Source: DATLXU01 sp035575515 (GTDB taxonomy: Bacteria; Acidobacteriota; Blastocatellia; UBA7656). From it: a stretch of 64,000 bases of DNA. The position numbers and the translations under genes were made by a program. Positions within the stretch are counted from its first letter, which is position 1. Each line of letters starts with the position of its first letter. Below, piece after piece: positions 18,222 through 26,124 of the stretch. Where the stretch lies: NCBI GenBank assembly GCA_035575515.1, contig DATLXU010000101.1:1-64000 (forward strand), written 5' to 3'. Under the pieces are notes generated by a model. That model ran no database searches and had not been told where the DNA came from. It worked only from the letters and a program-made list of their open reading frames with translations.

Positions 18222-18580
18222 CCGCGTCGCTCTTGCTCCTTCGTGGCTTTTTCTTTGCGCTTGAACATCTTCAGCATCCGGTCGGTTATCATAAACCCGC
18301 CGACCACGTTGATAGTCGCGGCGGTCACGGCGATCAGTCCGAGTATGCGGCTCGCTGTCGGGTAGTTGCCGCCCGCCGTGACGATTGAGCCGACAAGCGA
18401 GATTCCAGAGATCGCGTTCGTGGCCGACATTAGCGGCGTGTGCAGAAGCGGCGGGACGCGCGAGATGACTTGATAGCCAAGAAAAGCCGCGAGCGCGAAG
18501 ACATACAGCCCGCCGATGATTACCTCAGGGCTTAACTTGCCCGCTTCTTCAACAAGCATCAAAATCGTTTGCAGATTCAA
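18218..18580 (-). CDS. pntAB: NAD(P) transhydrogenase, alpha subunit membrane part
   Basis: 120-residue membrane protein with three to four transmembrane helices, corresponding to the C-terminal membrane domain of E. coli PntA encoded as a separate gene (the split-alpha arrangement of Rhodospirillum and Thermus). The segment HTPLMSATNAISGISLVGS is diagnostic. The start is TTG at 18580, with AGGAGGAAGG upstream. A hairpin repeat separates it from pntAA. Confidence 0.95.
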   Translation of the reverse strand: MNLQTILMLVEEAGKLSPEVIIGGLYVFALAAFLGYQVISRVPPLLHTPLMSATNAISGISLVGSIVTAGGNYPTASRILGLIAVTAATINVVGGFMITDRMLKMFKRKEKATKEQERRG

Positions 18581-18630
18581 AATAGCCTTCCTCCTGATCC
18601 AACATCGTGTTGGTAAAATAAGAATGCCTG

Positions 18631-18719
18631 TTCACCGCGGCCCCCAAGCGGGTCCCCCGCGCAGAGTACACAGAGATTACGCAGAGTTGATTAACCTCTG
18701 CATAATCTCTGTGGTGAAT
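18631..18719. repeat. foldback repeat, CGCAGAGA-word family, inside the pnt operon
   Basis: The left arm begins TTCACCGC, carries a GC-rich 20-base insertion, and continues with GCAGAG, CACAGAGATTACGCAGAG. The right arm is CTCTGCATAATCTCTGTGG and ends GGTGAA. It has the same words and ends as 4020-4110. Its place between pntAA and pntAB means it would be transcribed and could adjust subunit ratios or mRNA stability. Confidence 0.8.
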
Positions 18720-18740
18720 TTTCAAATGCCGCCCAAATAG

Positions 18741-19883
18741 TCATCGAGTCGTTGCCTCAAGCGCCGCAGCGACTCGCGGATGAACGGCGCGGCCATCGTG
18801 CGTGACGCAGGAAGGCCTGACTATGTCGTCGCTCATATCAACATTCAACTCGCCGTCTTTAATCAGCAGACTCAAAAACGCCGTCACGTTTCGCGAGTAC
18901 AACTGGCTCGCGTGAACCGGAACGCTGGCCGCAAGGTTCAGCGGAGCCATCACCGTCACGCCGTTCACTTCAACCGTTTCGCCCGGTCGCGTCACAGCGC
19001 AGTTGCCGCCCGTCGGGCCTGCAAGGTCAACGATGATTGATCCGCGCCGCATCCCTGCAACAGCTTCTTCCGTGACCATCAAGGGCGCGCGCTTGCCCGG
19101 CACCTGAGCCGATGTGATTATCACGTCCGAAGTGCGCGCGTGTTTTTTAATCAGCTCGCGCCCGCGATTCAAAGCCTCTTCTGTTAATTCCTTCGCGTAG
19201 CCGCCTTCGTCTTCAGTCTGGATGCCGCCTAAATCAACTTCCAAAAAAGTCGCGCCGAGCGAGCGAACATGCTCGCCTGCAGCCGCGCGCACGTCGTAAG
19301 CTTCGACGACCGCGCCCAATCGTCGAGCAGTCGCGATAGCTTGAAGCCCGGCAACGCCCGCGCCCAACACAAGCACGCGGGCCGGAGCAATCGTTCCGGC
19401 GGCGGTCATCAAGAGCGGAAACATTCGCGGCAATTTTTCTGCGGCGAGCAGAATGGCTTTGTAGCCGACGATAGTGGCCATCGAAGAGAGCGCGTCCATC
19501 GCCTGCGCTCGCGTCGTTCGCGGGATCAACTCCATCGCAAATGCAGTAAGGCCGCGCGAAATCAGCGGCTCAAGCGCATCCGGCTCATCGAGTGGCCGTA
19601 GCATTCCGATTACAACTGCGCCGCGTTTCATTCGCGCAAAATCTTCCGCTGGCGGGCGATTGACTGCAACAACAACATCCGCGCTTTCGAGCAACGCCGC
19701 GCGGTCATTGGCTATCTTCGCGCCCGCCGCTTCATAATCCGCGTCGCTTGCGCCTGCAATCGTTCCCGCTCCGTTTTCGACCGTGACTTTCGCTCTTGAT
19801 GCAATAAGTTTTTTGACTGAATCAGGCACGAGCGCAACGCGAGTCTCGCCCTCCTGAGCCTCTTTCGGAACCGCTATCTGCAT
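18741..19883 (-). CDS. pntAA: NAD(P) transhydrogenase, alpha subunit NAD(H)-binding part
   Basis: 380-residue cytosolic dI domain that binds NAD(H). It shares the alanine-dehydrogenase/PNT fold: N-terminal IAVPKEAQEGETRVALVPDSV, the NAD Rossmann glycine motif VLGAGVAGLQAIATARRLGAVVEAYDVR, the mobile-loop region and the C-terminal SRNVTAFLSLL segment. First gene of the pnt operon. Start 19883 is preceded by GGAG at eight to ten bases. Together with nfnAB upstream in the window it provides a second route for balancing NADH and NADPH. Confidence 0.96.
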   Translation of the reverse strand: MQIAVPKEAQEGETRVALVPDSVKKLIASRAKVTVENGAGTIAGASDADYEAAGAKIANDRAALLESADVVVAVNRPPAEDFARMKRGAVVIGMLRPLDEPDALEPLISRGLTAFAMELIPRTTRAQAMDALSSMATIVGYKAILLAAEKLPRMFPLLMTAAGTIAPARVLVLGAGVAGLQAIATARRLGAVVEAYDVRAAAGEHVRSLGATFLEVDLGGIQTEDEGGYAKELTEEALNRGRELIKKHARTSDVIITSAQVPGKRAPLMVTEEAVAGMRRGSIIVDLAGPTGGNCAVTRPGETVEVNGVTVMAPLNLAASVPVHASQLYSRNVTAFLSLLIKDGELNVDMSDDIVRPSCVTHDGRAVHPRVAAALEATTR

Positions 19884-19907
19884 TCAACGCTCCTTCAATG
19901 CGCGAAT

Positions 19908-20135
19908 TCAAACCTGCGCTTGCGCGCCGTTTCTGTTGCTTGGCGCTGTCGCTTCGATTGATTGAAATGATTTGTTGCCTGACTCAAACTCGATTAGAAA
20001 GTAGGCGCGGTTCACCTGCGCGACGCTTTCAGTTTGTGAACCCTCAAGATTCTCACGCGCCCCCCAGCATCGCATGAGAATTCCAATATACCATTTTTGA
20101 TTTGCGTAAGGCAGACCGTCGCGCGAATTGTTCAT
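19908..20135 (-). CDS. possible small hypothetical protein
   Basis: A 75-codon open frame in the 392-base gap between pntAA and the CBS gene, ending 25 bases before pntAA. The translation (for example VNRAYFLIEFESGNKSFQSI) is not repeat-like, but no family is recognised, and there is no clear ribosome site at 20135 or at the internal ATG. It may be chance coding or an upstream leader of the pnt operon. The rest of the gap (20136-20275) shows nothing I can identify. Confidence 0.2.
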   Translation of the reverse strand: MNNSRDGLPYANQKWYIGILMRCWGARENLEGSQTESVAQVNRAYFLIEFESGNKSFQSIEATAPSNRNGAQAQV

Positions 20136-20275
20136 GTAAAAATGAGGAATGAATTGGCAAGCGGAAAGAACGCAAGTTCACCGGCAAGCGCCGAGCAACA
20201 GAAGCATCAGCCACGCGGCGGCGCATCTCGTGCTCGCCTGACCGAATCTATATTCACAAGCACGGGACAATCGCA

Positions 20276-20731
20276 TCATGCGCCCTGAGCAAACTCCGGC
20301 GGCACGTAGTTGATATACGTGTTCAGCATGCGAATCTCTTCGGCTTTTTCGTCGGCGTCCACCTGTAACAGGTCGCGCAGCGAAATCAGCCCGATGAAAT
20401 TATTATCTTCGAGTATCGGCAGGTGACGGACTTTGGCCTGCTGCATTTTGCGAAGCGCCGAATCGTAGCTCTCGTCCGGGCTTGCCGTCGTAAGCTCGGT
20501 AGTCATTACGTCGCGCACGCGAACGCTTGCGGGATCGCGGCCTGCGGCGACCACTCGCTTCATCAGGTCGCGTTCTGAAAAAAGGCCGACCACGCGAGTG
20601 CCATCAACTACGGTCACCGCGCCGATGTTGCGCTCGGCCATATAGCGCGCCGCATCATAGGCCGAATCGTCGGCTGAAACCGTGTACAGGTCCCTGCTTG
20701 CGTTTTTTACGATTGAGCCGATGGTCTTCAT
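20276..20731 (-). CDS. CBS-domain-pair protein
   Basis: 151-residue cytosolic protein made of two CBS motifs (about 8-62: TVSADDSAYDAARYMAERNIGAVTV...GLFSERD; about 75-130: DVMTTELTTASPDESYDSAL...GLISLRD). A pair of CBS motifs forms one Bateman module that binds adenosyl nucleotides such as AMP, ATP or SAM. Stand-alone versions are common and usually of unknown target. Start 20731 has an excellent AGGAGGG site. It is a single gene between pntAA and modA. Confidence 0.9.
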   Translation of the reverse strand: MKTIGSIVKNASRDLYTVSADDSAYDAARYMAERNIGAVTVVDGTRVVGLFSERDLMKRVVAAGRDPASVRVRDVMTTELTTASPDESYDSALRKMQQAKVRHLPILEDNNFIGLISLRDLLQVDADEKAEEIRMLNTYINYVPPEFAQGA

Positions 20732-20855
20732 AAGAACCCTCCTGCCCTGTGATTGGGCGAGCCGTGATTGATAATGATAGACACGACGACCGGCGCTGAT
20801 TTATGTAGAAGATGGTTGCAAGTTGCGACAGTCGTCTCAGATGATTAGCGCCCCT

Positions 20856-20876
20856 GCGTTCCACGACTGGGAACGC
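20856..20876 (-). repeat. short perfect hairpin downstream of modA
   Basis: GCGTTCC (20856-20862) and GGAACGC (20870-20876) enclose a 7-base loop, 48-68 bases beyond the modA stop. There is no T run on the minus strand, so Rho-independent termination is not indicated. It may stabilise the transcript end. Confidence 0.35.
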
Positions 20877-20923
20877 GCTCCCAACAACGGTATAAAAGTA
20901 TGATTGCTCTATTTGCCTTGAGT

Positions 20924-21754
20924 CTAATCGCGCAAAGGATTCATTGTCAACCAGCGCGCCGTGCCGGGGGGCTGCTCGCCGGGCAGGATGAAGCCGTACT
21001 TTCGCATCACGGCGCGACCTTCGGGGCTGTTGATGAAGTCGGCAAACTGGCGGGCCAGTTGTTCATGCTTTGAATCTTTGATTATCGCGAGCGCCTGATC
21101 GAGCGGGCGATGAAGATCTTCGGGTACAAGCGCCCATCGCCCGCTGCTCTGCACGCTCAGCGAGAGAGCGACTATCGCTGCATCAGCGTTTCCAGTCTCG
21201 GCGTACTGCAACGCCTGCCGCACGTTTTCTGCTGGCGCAATCTTCGACTCAACCGATTGCCATATTCCGGCAGATTGCAATGCTTCGCGCGCAGCAACTC
21301 CGTAAGGCGCGTGCTCAGGATTAGCAATCGCGATTCGCTTCACATCGCTGCGCGCCAGGTCTTCGAGCGAACGGATTTGAATGGGGCTATCGGCGCGAGT
21401 CCAGATTGTGATCCGCCCGCGCGCGTAAAGCTGCTTAGTGCCCGGCACGATTAATTCTTGCCGCTCAAGCTGCTCGATGTACTCTATATTTGCCGCAGCG
21501 AACAGATCGAACGGCGCGCCGTTTTCAATCTGCTTTGTGAGATTGCCTGTAGAGCCGAACGTGAAAGTTATCTTCTTGCCGGTCTGCTGCTCAAATTTTT
21601 GGCCAAGCTCTTCAAAGGCCGGCGTGAGGTCGGCAGCAGCGGCGACCAAAAGGTCGGCCTTGCGCGGCGAGCAATTGAGCGCGAGCAAAGCGGTGAACGC
21701 GAGCATTGCGATTAAGCTCAGAGCCGCGCGAAATAATCTCAAGACGATTTTCAT
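20924..21754 (-). CDS. modA: molybdate ABC transporter substrate-binding protein
   Basis: 276-residue periplasmic (possibly lipid-anchored) binding protein. It has a signal sequence (FRAALSLIAMLAFTALLALNC), then LLVAAAADLTPAFEELGQKFEQQTGKKITFTFGSTGNLTKQIENGAPFD, the usual ModA opening, and later YAETGNADAAIVALSL. An in-frame ATG 30 bases upstream (21784) would put hydrophilic residues before the signal peptide, so 21754 is preferred. modB and modC are not adjacent, so the permease must be encoded elsewhere or lost. Molybdenum supply would serve molybdopterin enzymes; the Mo-type protein at 30448 may not actually bind Mo. Confidence 0.88.
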   Translation of the reverse strand: MKIVLRLFRAALSLIAMLAFTALLALNCSPRKADLLVAAAADLTPAFEELGQKFEQQTGKKITFTFGSTGNLTKQIENGAPFDLFAAANIEYIEQLERQELIVPGTKQLYARGRITIWTRADSPIQIRSLEDLARSDVKRIAIANPEHAPYGVAAREALQSAGIWQSVESKIAPAENVRQALQYAETGNADAAIVALSLSVQSSGRWALVPEDLHRPLDQALAIIKDSKHEQLARQFADFINSPEGRAVMRKYGFILPGEQPPGTARWLTMNPLRD

Positions 21755-21810
21755 TGTGTGGCTTTTCCCTCTCAAGCAAGACACGAATCAAATCACGAGC
21801 GAGTGTGGCC

Positions 21811-21841
21811 TGTCAATTTGCGCTTACGGCTGTAGTATACT
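21811..21841 (+). promoter_or_regulatory. promoter abutting the start of the membrane protein gene
   Basis: TGTCAA (21811-21816) followed by overlapping TAGTAT (21833-21838) and TATACT (21836-21841). The ATG at 21849 is only seven bases after the -10, predicting a leaderless or near-leaderless mRNA. Confidence 0.45.
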
Positions 21842-21848
21842 GTGCCGC

Positions 21849-22805
21849 ATGCGAACGCGCGAAACCAGACGACATGCGAACGCTGGACTTGCGATTCACG
21901 GCTATGCGGGGCTATTGATTATTTTCATTGCCGAGGCATTGCTTTTTGCGGGCAATGAAATCGTGGGCCGATGGTTCACTCCGATCGCGTGGACGGGCTA
22001 CATCCTGTTCGTTGACGCGCTCGTTTATAAACTCAAAGGCCGCTCGCTGCTGACAACAGACCGCGCAGAGTTTCTCATCATCGCAGTCATATCAATCGCA
22101 TGCTGGTGGCTGTTTGAGTTTTACAACGCGCCGCGATTCTGGAACTCGGACCTTGAGTTGTGGTGGCACTATCACAATCTTGAGCCGAACCCGTTCCTGC
22201 GCCGAGTCGGGTACGACTGGGCCTTTGCGACAATCTTTCCCGCGATGTTCGAGACAGCCGAGTTGTTTGCCGCAACGCTGTTCACCGAATCAACGAGGAT
22301 GCGGCCCATCAAATTTTCAAAAGCGACTCTTTACGTGATGATTGCTGCGGGCGCTGTAGGCGCCCTTCTTCCGTTGATAATAATCTCGGCGTGGCTGGTT
22401 CCGCTCGTATGGCTGTCCTACATTTTTTTACTCGATCCCATAAACTCGCTTCGCGGGCGTCCGTCAATCACCAGCGACCTGCGCGAAGGCGATTATCGAA
22501 GACTCTTCTCGCTTCTGGCGAGCGGCGCGCTGTGCGGGTTGCTGTGGGAGTTCTGGAACTACTGGGCCATATCGAAATGGACTTACACGATTCCCTACTC
22601 TGGCAACGTCAAACTATTCGAGATGCCCGTGCTCGGATACCTCGGCTTTCCGCCGTTTGCAATCGAGTGCTGGGCCATGTATATCTTCGTCAGGGATTGG
22701 GGGCTGGGGCTTAGGGGTTGGAATAACGGCAACTCAATTCTGCCAACAGCCAATACCCAACCCCCAGTCCCTGACTTCCACCCCCCATCTAACAATGCTC
22801 GTTGA
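21849..22805 (+). CDS. multipass membrane protein with an internal duplication
   Basis: 318-residue inner-membrane protein, function not recognised. Residues about 44-140 and 184-282 are two copies of one unit: P..W..YI[LF]..D......GR.S.T.D, then a hydrophobic helix ending W.L[FW]EF.N, a W.Y segment and GY...F.P. About seven hydrophobic helices are rich in Trp and Phe. Start 21849 is chosen because a promoter lies directly upstream and because the frame farther upstream is only antisense to modA. The last about 35 residues (from WGLGLRGW) are translated from a hairpin repeat and are probably not functional. It overlaps the RNA methylase start by 11 bases. Confidence 0.7.
   Translation: MRTRETRRHANAGLAIHGYAGLLIIFIAEALLFAGNEIVGRWFTPIAWTGYILFVDALVYKLKGRSLLTTDRAEFLIIAVISIACWWLFEFYNAPRFWNSDLELWWHYHNLEPNPFLRRVGYDWAFATIFPAMFETAELFAATLFTESTRMRPIKFSKATLYVMIAAGAVGALLPLIIISAWLVPLVWLSYIFLLDPINSLRGRPSITSDLREGDYRRLFSLLASGALCGLLWEFWNYWAISKWTYTIPYSGNVKLFEMPVLGYLGFPPFAIECWAMYIFVRDWGLGLRGWNNGNSILPTANTQPPVPDFHPPSNNAR
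22690..22772. repeat. foldback repeat, GGGTTGGG-word family
   Basis: The left arm, about 22690-22720, has CAGGGATTGGGGGCTGGGG and GGGGTTGG. The right arm, about 22747-22772, has CCAATACCCAACCCCCAGTC. An inner GGCA...TGCC stem closes the loop. It lies inside the 3' coding end of the membrane protein gene. Confidence 0.75.
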
Positions 22806-23676
22806 GAAAATAACCAGTCGCCAGAACCCATTAGTCAAGCGCTTCCGTCGCGTGCGAGTCGGCAGCGAGCGCCATCTCGTCTTCATCGAAGGCGTGCGTC
22901 TGGTTGAAGACGCGCTCCGCGCGGGCGCGCATTTCGAAAGCGTCGCATACACGGCAACGCTTGAAGCAAACGAGCGCGGGCTTGCTTTGTTAGATGAGCT
23001 TCAGCAGGTTCCCTGTCGCGGCGCGCACGTTTCAAAGCAGGTGATGGAAGCAATATGCGACACCCAAAATCCGCAAGGCATCGCAGCAATAGTCAGCCGC
23101 CCGCACTTCGAGCTTGATGATCTGTTCGCAAGCGAGCCTCAGATAATCGTAATCGCAGATCAACTGCAAGACCCGGGCAATCTCGGCACTATCATCCGTA
23201 CAGCCGAAGCCGCCGGCGCGAACGGACTCGTTACGACGCGCTACACGGTTGACCCGTTCAATCAAAAAGCCCTGCGCGCTTCGATGGGTTCAGCATTAAG
23301 ATTGCCCGTCGTCACTGACATTGAACGCGACGACGTTGTTAAGCAGTGCCGCGAGCGCGGAATAAAACTCCTGGCCACGCAGCCGCAACCGGCTCGGCCT
23401 CAAGGCGTAATCGAAGACGCAGCCAAAGCGCAGGCGATAAATATCTACACCGACGCTGATTTTACAGTGCCCTTCGCATTGATTTTTGGAAGTGAAGCAA
23501 GCGGCCTGTCAGACGATGCCGCAAGCGCAGCCGACGAGTTTGTTTACATCCCAATGGCCGCGCAGGTTGAATCGCTCAACGTTGCCGCTGCCGCCGCCGT
23601 TTTGCTTTACGAAGCCGCGCGCCAGCGCGAATTCAGGGGGCAGGAGTCAGTAGTTGGGTATCAGGGGCGCGGATAG
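22795..23676 (+). CDS. TrmH/SpoU-family RNA 2'-O-methyltransferase
   Basis: 293-residue RNA ribose methylase (RlmB/TrmH-like) using S-adenosylmethionine. The N-terminal substrate-binding domain (ITSRQNPLVKRFRRVR, FIEGVRLVEDALRAG) is followed by the SPOUT knot motifs: motif 1 DPGNLGTIIRTAEAAGA, motif 2 FGSEASGLS and motif 3 IPMAAQVESLNVAAAAAVLLYE. The start at 22795 (MLVEKITSRQ) matches the family; the longer upstream frame is translated repeat. The last about 13 residues (REFRGQESVVGYQGRG) come from the downstream hairpin repeat. The target nucleotide (rRNA or tRNA) cannot be assigned. Confidence 0.92.
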   Translation: MLVEKITSRQNPLVKRFRRVRVGSERHLVFIEGVRLVEDALRAGAHFESVAYTATLEANERGLALLDELQQVPCRGAHVSKQVMEAICDTQNPQGIAAIVSRPHFELDDLFASEPQIIVIADQLQDPGNLGTIIRTAEAAGANGLVTTRYTVDPFNQKALRASMGSALRLPVVTDIERDDVVKQCRERGIKLLATQPQPARPQGVIEDAAKAQAINIYTDADFTVPFALIFGSEASGLSDDAASAADEFVYIPMAAQVESLNVAAAAAVLLYEAARQREFRGQESVVGYQGRG

Positions 23677-23767
23677 ATTTCATCGGCAATCGCAATTGAA
23701 CATTGCGCAGGCGAAGGTGAAGTTAAGATTGCGTCTCTGACCCCTAGCCCCTGACCCCTGACCCCTA
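23634..23767. repeat. foldback repeat, GGGGTCAG-word family
   Basis: The left arm, about 23634-23667, has GGGGGCAGGAGTCAGTAG and TATCAGGGGCG. The right arm, about 23737-23767, has CTGACCCCTAGCCCCTGACC. The left arm encodes the end of the methylase. The right arm directly abuts a TATAAT hexamer (23769-23774) that could serve the next gene. Confidence 0.75.
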
Positions 23768-23808
23768 CTATAATTCTTATTTAGCAAGGCTCACGTCGAA
23801 CAGGTTAA

Positions 23809-25038
23809 ATGATGGCGCAAAGTTCAAAGAGACTATCCGAATACCTCGAATCAGAAATCGCGCGCGGAGCGTTTCCCGGCGCGCAATACGTCGTCGGCGA
23901 ACGAGGCCAGATAATCGCAGAAGACGCGCTTGGTTACGCAGTCGTTGAGCCTGAGCGCATAGCGGCGACAGTTGACACTATCTACGACATCGCGTCGCTG
24001 ACGAAGCCGCTCGTCACGTCGCTGCTCGCGATAATACTATCCGAGCGCGGTGTGATTGATTTGAACGCGCCCATAAGCGATTACCTCAGCGAGTTCAAAG
24101 GCGAAGCCGGAATAAATGATAATCGCCCGATCACGCTCAAGCGATTGCTCACACACACGTCGGGCTTGCCCAACTGGCGGCCACTCTATCTCGAAGCCGA
24201 AAGCCCGGCGCGTGTGCCCGCTGTAATCGCTCGCATCGCGACTGAGTCGCGCGAGCAATCATCGCCTCTGCAATTAGTCTACAGCGATTTGAACTATATC
24301 CTGCTCGGCGTGGCGTTCGAGCGCGCAACAGGCGAGCGGCTGGACCATTTGGCTCGGCGCGAGATATTCGAGCCGCTCGATTTGAAAAATACAATGTTCA
24401 ACCCGCCGCCTGAGTTGAAGCGCCGCATTGCGGCCACAGAGCGCGGGCAGGAGTTCGAGCAAGCTAACGCGCTTGCGCTGATAGCTGAATCTGAGAATCT
24501 TAAAATCGGAGGAGGGACAAGTCATGCGTCGCCATCGTATTCAAGCGATATGGTGCAATCTCAGAGCAGTCCATCGCTTCATGCCTTTTCTACTTCTGCG
24601 CCCCGTCATGCGTGGCGCGAAGATATCATCTGGGGCGAAGTGCATGACGGCAACGCTTATTTTATGGGTGGCGTGAGCGGGCACGCGGGACTATTTTCAA
24701 CGGCGCGCGAAGTCTTTCGCATTGCAGATCAAGTTTTGCAGGGGAGCCAGCTTGTAAAAGCTGTGTCGCTCGATTTATTCACTGAAAACCTCACGCCGGG
24801 TTTTGATACCGCTCGATCAATCGGATGGATACTCGCTTCGACAAAGGGCTGCTCGGCAGGCCCGTCGCTTCCGCCGACTGTGATTGGCCACAACGGATTC
24901 ACCGGAACGAGCGTCTGGATGGACCCTGGGCGAAGGCGCATGTGTGTCTTGCTGACGAATCGCGTGCATCCAAAAGTGAGCGCGGTTGATATAAAGTGCG
25001 TGCGGCAGCGATTCAACACGCTGGCGATGGAAGAATAA
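23809..25038 (+). CDS. serine hydrolase of the class C beta-lactamase / DD-peptidase family
   Basis: 409-residue protein with the three penicillin-binding-family motifs: SxxK as Ser63-Leu-Thr-Lys66, the tyrosine motif Tyr158-Ser-Asp with following LNYILLG, and the third-box HNGFTG near residue 360. These proteins include AmpC-like lactamases, D-aminopeptidases and esterases (EstB type). No signal peptide is visible, which points to an esterase or peptide hydrolase rather than a periplasmic lactamase. A perfect TATAAT occurs at 23769-23774. The next two genes follow on the same strand. Confidence 0.85.
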   Translation: MMAQSSKRLSEYLESEIARGAFPGAQYVVGERGQIIAEDALGYAVVEPERIAATVDTIYDIASLTKPLVTSLLAIILSERGVIDLNAPISDYLSEFKGEAGINDNRPITLKRLLTHTSGLPNWRPLYLEAESPARVPAVIARIATESREQSSPLQLVYSDLNYILLGVAFERATGERLDHLARREIFEPLDLKNTMFNPPPELKRRIAATERGQEFEQANALALIAESENLKIGGGTSHASPSYSSDMVQSQSSPSLHAFSTSAPRHAWREDIIWGEVHDGNAYFMGGVSGHAGLFSTAREVFRIADQVLQGSQLVKAVSLDLFTENLTPGFDTARSIGWILASTKGCSAGPSLPPTVIGHNGFTGTSVWMDPGRRRMCVLLTNRVHPKVSAVDIKCVRQRFNTLAMEE

Positions 25039-25041
25039 AAT

Positions 25042-25120
25042 GGTTCCGAATTCCGGGTTGTTGCGCTCCCGTTGAGCGGCTCGGCTTGAAACTTGAACGC
25101 CGAACCCGAAACCCGGAACC
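25042..25120. repeat. foldback repeat, GGTTCCGG-word family
   Basis: The left arm has GGTTCCGAATTCCGGGTTG (25042-25060). The right arm has GAACCCGAAACCCGGAACC (about 25102-25120). The arms are imperfect complements around a GC-rich loop. It lies between the serine hydrolase and the TonB-like gene and overlaps one possible TTG start of the latter. Confidence 0.75.
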
Positions 25121-25134
25121 TCGTAGTAACAGTT

Positions 25135-26118
25135 GTGCTGAAGACATTAGACAATTACATCGAGACCGGGACAGAAAGCGACAGCGCTTTCGCATCGCTA
25201 TGGAATCGCGTTCGCCTGGACCGCCGCTTCGATGTTTTGCTTGTGAGTTCGCTCATCGCGCACCTGATTTTTTATGCGGCGATCCTGTGGATCAACTATT
25301 GGGAGATGCGCGAGATCAAGCCGGAGAAAAAGACCAGCACAACCTACGTCGAGATAACTGAGATAATGCCGCTGCCGCAAGGCTATGATCTTCGCCCCGC
25401 GCCTGAATCACTGGAGCGCGCAGACATTAATCATCTCCAATACGATCCTGCTAATCCTGATGATACGCATCTGCTTTCGCGTTCGCCCAATCCGACGACT
25501 GAGCGCGGAAGCGGAGGCCAGATTCCTTCTGCTGAAGAGATTGAACAACACTTGAAGGCTTCGCGCGGAACCGAAAGCGCAAATTCAGGCGCAGCCCCTT
25601 CTGCTCAATTGCCGTCTGCCGGAACTGTGCCCGCGCCGCTCGACTCATTGCCGCAGGCTGCTCCGCCCGTTTCGACTCAATTGCCCAACACGCAGAACTC
25701 GTCTGCTCCGCCCGCGCCGTCGCTTAATGGCACTTCATCCACAAGCAATGCACAACCAGCTTCCGCTGGCGCGCGACGAGGCAACAGCATAGAAACTGCC
25801 CTGTTTGGACTTGAACAGGCGAAGTCTCAATACATGGCTTACGTGCGGGCGAAGATAAGCAAAGAGAATGAGAGGATAATGCCGCGCCGCCTGATTGAAG
25901 AATTGCTGTCGGATAAAATATCGGCGGACTTCGAAATTGAAATCGGGCGCGATGGCCGCTTGCTTTCGGCGCGGCTCGTTCGCTCGTCAGGCTATTCGCA
26001 GCTTGACTCCGTAGCGAGACAGGCTATATTTATCTCCAGCCCTTTTGAAGGATACCCCCAAAACGCAGGCGATAAGATCCCACTCAGAGTGACGGTCTAT
26101 TACACTCCTTATCGGTGA
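25135..26118 (+). CDS. TonB-like energy transducer
   Basis: 327 residues from this start. It has a short cytosolic N-terminus, one membrane helix (VLLVSSLIAHLIFYAAILWI), a Pro/Ser/Asn/Gln-rich periplasmic spacer of about 150 residues, and a C-terminal TonB-type domain (MPRRLIEELLSDKISADFEIEIGRDGRLLSARLVRSSGYSQLDSVARQAI...PLRVTVYY). It would transmit proton-motive force to outer-membrane receptors, or act as a paralogue with another envelope task. No exbB/exbD is nearby. The start is uncertain: GTG 25135 is used, while TTG 25093 lies inside the repeat and adds 14 residues. Neither has a clear ribosome site. Confidence 0.75.
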   Translation: MLKTLDNYIETGTESDSAFASLWNRVRLDRRFDVLLVSSLIAHLIFYAAILWINYWEMREIKPEKKTSTTYVEITEIMPLPQGYDLRPAPESLERADINHLQYDPANPDDTHLLSRSPNPTTERGSGGQIPSAEEIEQHLKASRGTESANSGAAPSAQLPSAGTVPAPLDSLPQAAPPVSTQLPNTQNSSAPPAPSLNGTSSTSNAQPASAGARRGNSIETALFGLEQAKSQYMAYVRAKISKENERIMPRRLIEELLSDKISADFEIEIGRDGRLLSARLVRSSGYSQLDSVARQAIFISSPFEGYPQNAGDKIPLRVTVYYTPYR

Positions 26119-26124
26119 TCTTTT

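Noticed and set aside
21438..21848. Upstream extension of the membrane protein gene across modA
   Set aside because: This part is antisense to modA and has no start signal; the promoter and ATG at 21841-21849 give the right start.
22657..22794. N-terminal extension of the TrmH methylase
   Set aside because: These 46 codons are translated hairpin repeat and lie inside the preceding gene; the family-typical N-terminus begins at 22795.
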